Source: CAZVWV01 sp964631745
GTDB taxonomy: Bacteria > Bdellovibrionota_C > UBA2361 > JBGSMV01
Length of the DNA stretch: 56,808 nucleotides
Direction of reading: 5' to 3'
NCBI GenBank assembly: GCA_964631745.1
Contig: CAZVWV010000004.1
Span: 1 to 56,808, forward strand
Below are positions 52,639 through 56,808 of the stretch, piece after piece. The notes beneath the pieces were generated by a model that was not told the DNA's origin, did not search any database, and worked only from the letters and a program-made list of their open reading frames with translations. Position numbers and translations under genes: made by a program. How positions within the stretch are numbered: the stretch's first letter is position 1; every line of letters begins with the position of its first letter.

Positions 52639-53647
52639 GAAGATCATTTTCATAAAGCGCTTTAAGGGTGGCGATACCGCTAAACTGCGAGGCCAAACGC
52701 GAGCTGCCTAATCCAAAAGCCAGACCCGAAACCGCTGCGGGGTCATATCCGAACTCCTGCAAGACCTTGGCATGCACCATACCTGCACCAGCTACAGTTA
52801 CCCAACCTGAATTGCCGCAAGCGCTGCAGCCCTTGCCATGACAAAAAGTGCAATCCAGCTGCGGCCCTATGCTGGGTTCAGTATAGGGGTAATATTTCGG
52901 AACGAATTTAATCTTGCGCCGCTTCCCGTAAAGCCCGCGCAAAATGTGCTGAATTAAACCAAGCAGATGCGAAAAATTTAAGCCTTTATCAATCCATACC
53001 AATTCGAACTGGTGAAACATGGCTTGATGCGAAGAATCCTCAGTCTCATTCCGGTAAACTCGACCAAACGAGGCAACCTTCACGGGCAGCTCTTTTTTTT
53101 CAAGCTCTCGGGCCTGCACAGATGTCGTGTGAGTGCGTAAGACATGTCCGGTATGAGTAAAGAAAGTATCCTGCATGTCACGCGCCGGGTGATGCTTGGG
53201 AATGTTTAGAGCATCGAAACAGTAATACTCTTTCTCGACCTCAGGGCCCAACACATTTCTAAAGCCAAACGGTTTCAAAATAGCAGAAATTTTACGCTCA
53301 ACCACCGTGACAGGATGCAGGCTTCCAAGCCCTGGTCCGCGCGATGGAAGCGAGAGATCGACACACTCCGCAGCCAGACTCTCTTGCTGCACAGCCAGCT
53401 TAAACTGCTTCTCTCTAGACTCAATCCCCAGCTCAACATCGTCCTTTAACTTGTTAAGCAGCGCGGCTATGGCGGGTTTCTCTTCAGGTGACAGATCTTT
53501 AAGATGCCGAAAAAGCCCCTTAATTTTACCTTCCTTTGCGGCCCATTCCCGACGCAAGATCTCGAGCTCAGCGGGAACGTTTACCAACCCAAGCGCTTTG
53601 GAAAACTCCTCCATCAACTCAGAGATATATTGCGCAGTCAGCTCCAT
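52628..53647 (-). CDS. pheS: Phenylalanyl-tRNA synthetase alpha subunit
   Basis: PheS carries the aminoacylation site. The 339-residue protein has the N-terminal coiled coil, motif 2 region (FDALNIPKHHPARDMQDTFF), and a Cys-rich insert CTFCHGKGCSACGNSGW that would bind zinc, a feature of many PheS proteins. The end block GLGSSRLASQFSGI is motif 3-like. Starts 27 nt after the cyclophilin stop. Confidence 0.95.
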   Translation of the reverse strand: MELTAQYISELMEEFSKALGLVNVPAELEILRREWAAKEGKIKGLFRHLKDLSPEEKPAIAALLNKLKDDVELGIESREKQFKLAVQQESLAAECVDLSLPSRGPGLGSLHPVTVVERKISAILKPFGFRNVLGPEVEKEYYCFDALNIPKHHPARDMQDTFFTHTGHVLRTHTTSVQARELEKKELPVKVASFGRVYRNETEDSSHQAMFHQFELVWIDKGLNFSHLLGLIQHILRGLYGKRRKIKFVPKYYPYTEPSIGPQLDCTFCHGKGCSACGNSGWVTVAGAGMVHAKVLQEFGYDPAAVSGLAFGLGSSRLASQFSGIATLKALYENDLRRL

Positions 53648-53673
53648 TCAACCCCTCACCTTCAATCCCTTAC

Positions 53674-54243
53674 CTATTTTTTGGGGTACTTCGTATCGAG
53701 AACCTTATTCCATTCCGCAACACGATCAGCCTTGGCAGCTAAGACCGCGGCGCTCGCACCAGACACCGTAGCTTTGATTATGGTGTCGCCTTGCTGGATC
53801 GCATTGACAACATCCTGGCCAGAGGTCACGTGTCCAAAAACCGTGTGTTTTCCATCCAACCAATCAGTTGCCACATGGGTAATAAAAAACTGGCTGCCGT
53901 TTGTCGCCGGTCCGCGATTGGCCATAGATAGCGTGCCTGGGCCAGTGTGTCTCAACGAGGGATTAAACTCATCCTCAAATGAATAGCCTGGTCCACCAGA
54001 GCCAGTTCCATCAGGGTCGCCACCCTGAACCATGAAATTTGGGATGACTCGGTGAAACTTAACGCCGTCGTAATATCCCCTTTGAATCAAGTTCACAAAA
54101 TTGGCCACCGTCAAGGGGGTCTTCTGGGCCTCAAGAGCCAAGACTATGTTACCTTTACTAGTTTCCAATGTAGCTGTTAGTTGTTCCGCATTCACGCTGA
54201 TCGCTCCAATTAATAATAAGGCAAGAGCCAAAATATTTCTCAT
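53674..54243 (-). CDS. ppiA: Exported cyclophilin-type peptidyl-prolyl isomerase
   Basis: The 189-residue protein has a signal peptide (MRNILALALLLIGAISVNA) and the cyclophilin core FHRVIPNFMVQGGDPDGTG with the catalytic arginine, then NGSQFFITH and LDGKHTVFGHV. It speeds proline isomerisation in periplasmic proteins. I chose ATG 54243 to give a normal signal peptide; the longer reading adds 10 residues. It starts the leftward group that includes pheS. Confidence 0.88.
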   Translation of the reverse strand: MRNILALALLLIGAISVNAEQLTATLETSKGNIVLALEAQKTPLTVANFVNLIQRGYYDGVKFHRVIPNFMVQGGDPDGTGSGGPGYSFEDEFNPSLRHTGPGTLSMANRGPATNGSQFFITHVATDWLDGKHTVFGHVTSGQDVVNAIQQGDTIIKATVSGASAAVLAAKADRVAEWNKVLDTKYPKK

Positions 54244-54447
54244 AATCTCAACCCCATATTTAGACCTGTACAAGATTGCCCTATACGCTAATAAATAATG
54301 CCGAATTGGTCAAAGCCTAATGCTTAGCGAGCTAATCACCGCATCAGCCTTAACCCAGCTTAAACCAGCCGCATTCCACGCTTGCGGAATTAGCACTCCT
54401 AAAGTATGACTAGCTAAGATATTTGTACACTTTTTGAGGATTTTTAG

Positions 54448-55218
54448 ATGAGACATACAAGTCGGCTCTTAATTGCCATTTGCCTATTCGCTGCTCCGCT
54501 CGTTTCCAGAGCTGACATAAGCGACCAAGATTTCGACAAAGCGATCGAAAAGTATTTGGGAACAGACAAAGGCCAAGCATCGCTCGGTGGGGCTGTTGAG
54601 AAATACTTCCAGAAGAAGCAACAGGAGGTTCGAAAGAAGCAGGAAGAACAGGCTGGCGCTGAGATGGAGAATCAGTTCAAGAACCCGGTGCAGATACCTG
54701 CCGGTTCGAGCCCATCTAAAGGGGAAGCCAACGCCAAGGTGACAATTATAGAGTTTTCGGACTTCCAGTGTCCGTACTGTCAGCGCGGAATGCAAACCAT
54801 GCAGGCCGTTATGAAAAAATACCCCAAGGACGTAAAACTGGTCTTCAAGAATCTTCCGCTACCTTTTCATGAAAATGCTCTTCCTTCCGCCAAGGCTGCC
54901 TTGGCTGCTGGAAAGCAAGGGAAGTTCTGGGAGATGCACGATGCTTTCTTCGCAAATCAGAGCAAACTTAGCCCTGAGTTTTACGAAGAGCAGGCTAAAA
55001 CTCTTGGATTAAATTTAGAGAAGTTTAAGAAGGACATGGAATCCGAAGAGATCGCCAAGCAGATCAAAGACGATCAAGAGCTGGCCCAAAAGAATCAGAT
55101 CTCCGGCACCCCAGGTTTCTTCGTGAACGGTGTAGCAGTGCGCGGAGCGTATCCTGAAGATCATTTCTCAAAGATTATTGATAGATGGTTGGCAGGAAAA
55201 GCTGGAAGTAACGGCTAG
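54448..55218 (+). CDS. Exported DsbA-family thioredoxin-fold oxidoreductase
   Basis: The 256-residue protein has a signal peptide (to about residue 23, SRA|DIS), a charged helical N-terminal region (about 30-75), and a DsbA/BdbD-type domain with the active-site CPYC (in FSDFQCPYCQRG), and a cis-proline TPGFFVNG near the end. It should act in the periplasm on disulfide bonds. GAGG lies 11 nt before the start. A terminator follows the gene. Closest to the DsbA-like group of one-domain proteins with a Cys-x-x-Cys motif. Confidence 0.85.
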   Translation: MRHTSRLLIAICLFAAPLVSRADISDQDFDKAIEKYLGTDKGQASLGGAVEKYFQKKQQEVRKKQEEQAGAEMENQFKNPVQIPAGSSPSKGEANAKVTIIEFSDFQCPYCQRGMQTMQAVMKKYPKDVKLVFKNLPLPFHENALPSAKAALAAGKQGKFWEMHDAFFANQSKLSPEFYEEQAKTLGLNLEKFKKDMESEEIAKQIKDDQELAQKNQISGTPGFFVNGVAVRGAYPEDHFSKIIDRWLAGKAGSNG

Positions 55219-55239
55219 GAAGTTCAATCTCCTATTAAC

Positions 55240-55277
55240 GAAGCCCGTTCTGACAAAGTTGTTGGAGCGGGCTTTTT
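55240..55277 (+). terminator. Intrinsic terminator after the DsbA-family gene
   Basis: AAGCCCG (55241-55247) pairs with CGGGCTT (55268-55274), followed by a short T-run. The loop is about 20 nt with possible extra pairing. It is placed 20 nt after the stop codon. Confidence 0.75.
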
Positions 55278-55303
55278 CGTGTGCGCGTTTCTCCTCGTAC
55301 GGA

Positions 55304-55402
55304 GCCTGCTCGCATTGGTGCTGCCTATCGGCCTAAGATTTAGAGCAGCTTCTCGGCAACGGCAGGCGCCTCGCCTGAAATTTGCCCATGGTTTTTGAGC
55401 CA
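55304..55402 (-). repeat. Repeat family A, partial copy
   Basis: Contains CTGCCTATCGGCCTAAGATTT and ACGGCAGGCGCCTCGCCTG, then GGTTTTTGAGCCAAC as a shortened end. Orientation is as in the tandem copies at 38678-39059. It lies between the terminator and the amidase-like gene. Confidence 0.75.
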
Positions 55403-55412
55403 ACACGATTAG

Positions 55413-56570
55413 CTAGGCCGCCTTATCGGTGCCCAACGCACTCGCGCTCCGGACGTTCAACTGGGCCGCCCGACTCGGGGCACGCACACCACCCAATAAG
55501 AAATTCTCATTCTTCGCGCGCGGTACCTCTGAAAGCCCATGATATATGTAGCCGTTCTTTCGCTTAGCGTACTGGTCTGAAAATAGAGGCGTTCCTCGCT
55601 CATCGTACCCTACCAGCACGAAATAGTGCGGTTTGCCCTTGGATACGAATCGGCTAGAGTCCCTGCCAGCATTGAGTGATTCCGGCGATTGCCGATACAC
55701 CCAAAATATCGTGCCTACGGGGAACTCGTGCGCCTTGATTCTCTGATCAAGAACGCGCATATCCTCCCCCTTCAAGCTTCTGTCCTCATTCGCTCTGGCC
55801 CCGGTGCCCTTGCCAAAAACTTGATCCACAAGAAAGACGGCATACGAACCACATTTGTGACGCCTACCGCGATACGGGTTGTGCTGCAATGCGTCATTCA
55901 GGGCTTCTTCGATCCCGTCGGCCGAAACAACTTGGGTTGATAGAACAGGCGCAGGCGCTCTTTCCCGTCCTCTTTCATTGGGCGGGCTTAGGTCTAAATT
56001 TAGTATACCGCTTTGCCACACAGCTTTCCGCACAACCGTGAGATCGCTTATTTTCCGAGTATCTCCCCCCTGAACCTGACTGATATCCCAATAACCGCCC
56101 GTGATTGATTTAAATTCCGCGAAGGAAAGCACTTCGCTGCGGTGGAAGTAGAGATCCAAAGCACGCATAGTGCGTGGACCCACTATGCCGTCTTCGAGTA
56201 GGTGATGAGTCGTGCTGCCTTTTTTCAACGCTCCAGTCTCCAGATCGAGCGCGCTCCTAGCCTGAAAGGCCTTTACGGCGAGGCAAGTCGCCTGATCGAA
56301 ATTATCGTCCTCTGAAAGCAGCCTGAGACCTTGCGGTTTAGCTGCTTCAATCCAGTCATTTAGATCTCGTTTCAGCGCCAAGACTTTGGCGCCGCTCTGG
56401 TTAAGACTTAAGCATTCGCGACCCTCGCGGATCTGCAATAACAACCCGCGGTTTTCAAGATGGCTCACCCGTTCGCGCTGAGCACCGTGGCCGGCCGAAG
56501 CTGGGCCATCTGCGCAATCCACAGTAGCTATACCGGATTCTAGCCGCTCCAAACTAAGCTTAGTGGCCAC
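55413..56570 (-). CDS. Peptidoglycan-binding domain protein with putative C-terminal cysteine amidase
   Basis: The 385-residue protein has a PG_binding_1-type region at about 55-140 (NQSGAKVLALKRDL; FDQATCLAVKAFQ; EDGIVGPRTMRAL) and a C-terminal half with KCGSYAVFLVDQVFG (Cys240), GKPHYFVLVGYD (His315), and SDQ (Asp332). This Cys-His-Asp order is as in papain-like CHAP/NlpC-type peptidases. Such proteins cut cell wall. There is no clear signal peptide, so export or phage-like release is open. The start is GTG 56570. The N-terminal 50 residues are unassigned. Confidence 0.6.
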   Translation of the reverse strand: MATKLSLERLESGIATVDCADGPASAGHGAQRERVSHLENRGLLLQIREGRECLSLNQSGAKVLALKRDLNDWIEAAKPQGLRLLSEDDNFDQATCLAVKAFQARSALDLETGALKKGSTTHHLLEDGIVGPRTMRALDLYFHRSEVLSFAEFKSITGGYWDISQVQGGDTRKISDLTVVRKAVWQSGILNLDLSPPNERGRERAPAPVLSTQVVSADGIEEALNDALQHNPYRGRRHKCGSYAVFLVDQVFGKGTGARANEDRSLKGEDMRVLDQRIKAHEFPVGTIFWVYRQSPESLNAGRDSSRFVSKGKPHYFVLVGYDERGTPLFSDQYAKRKNGYIYHGLSEVPRAKNENFLLGGVRAPSRAAQLNVRSASALGTDKAA

Positions 56571-56673
56571 AAAATGACGAGCCTCTCAAAATTACGCCTA
56601 CTCACTGATGGTTATGGAGGGTTTTGTAGGAGGTGTGACTTAAGGGGACGCATTAGGTACCCTTATGAGTAGC

Positions 56674-56808
56674 TGCTCAAAAACCTCGGGTAAATTACAA
56701 ACGCGGCGCAGAGCAAGGATATTAAGTAGCGCCGACGATTCGTCGGCCGGTGCCACGAAGAGGCACAAATTCTTAGGCCGATAGGCAGCAGCCAGTGCGA
56801 GCAGGTGG
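56674..56808 (+). repeat. Repeat family A, copy cut by the window end
   Basis: Starts with GCTCAAAAACCTCGGGTAAA and continues through the palindrome-like GCCGACGATTCGTCGGC, ATTCTTAGGCCGATAGGCAGCA and GTGCGAGCAGGTGG, same order as at 45801-46035. The rest is beyond the window. Confidence 0.8.

Overview
The window is a slice of a diderm (Gram-negative) bacterial chromosome made mostly of housekeeping genes, with several accessory patches. A deacetylase of lipid A synthesis (LpxC), a DAP-type MurE, MreB and an mraZ-led cell-wall cluster point to a rod-shaped, LPS-making cell. The mixture (rimP-nusA-ylxR-infB-rbfA-nrnA-truB block, C4 zinc-ribbon protein next to the RNase P RNA, a UbiA/DprE1/DprE2 sugar-lipid cassette) recalls deltaproteobacterial-type or uncultured lineages, but I cannot place it more precisely. 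A run of exactly 100 N at 17582-17681 shows it is a draft or metagenome scaffold.

Layout. 1-3.9 kb: repeat end, NYN-domain protein, dnaB, a GT-C type membrane glycosyltransferase. 3.95-11.9 kb: a tightly coupled leftward operon (GT2, HAD-UbiA fusion, DprE1-like, DprE2-like, TPR lipoprotein, GT2 with membrane anchor, AsnB-like amidotransferase) that looks like production and use of a polyprenyl-phosphate arabinose donor; divergent galE follows. 13.1-20.9 kb: repeat family B, an AAA+ ATPase with a G11 tract, a MetE/UROD-like barrel protein, repeat family A, rnpB, a zinc-ribbon coiled-coil protein, the gap with a tRNA and its partial duplicate, rhuM, an EamA transporter and a small exported protein. 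21.2-28.5 kb: ychF, an FAD oxidoreductase behind a structured leader, tRNA-Lys with an array of its own 5' fragments, an LPG-synthase-like membrane protein, repeat B, mreB, 3-hydroxyacyl-CoA dehydrogenase and a cysteine-rich secreted protein.

28.5-38.4 kb: leftward block rimP-nusA-ylxR-infB-rbfA-nrnA-truB-purA ending in a receiver-domain/LpxC fusion. 38.4-45.8 kb: tandem repeat A, then the short dcw cluster mraZ-rsmH-ftsL-ftsI-murE-murF, with a clear promoter and MraZ operator at 45693-45762. 45.8-48.1 kb: a complete repeat A element, glmS, tRNA-Arg. 48.2-54.2 kb: a leftward group of a cyclophilin, pheS, pheT (lacking its OB-fold domain), thyA, folA and an unknown gene. 54.4-56.8 kb: a DsbA-family exported thioredoxin-fold protein with terminator, a peptidoglycan-binding putative cysteine amidase and another repeat A copy at the edge.

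Functionally, the cell-envelope genes dominate (lipid A, peptidoglycan precursors, division synthase, sugar-lipid donors, UDP-sugars), mixed with core translation and DNA replication genes. Two dispersed repeat families with inverted ends, and tRNA-fragment duplications at two of three tRNA loci, are the main non-coding features. Functions are inferred from recognisable motifs only; no database search was run.
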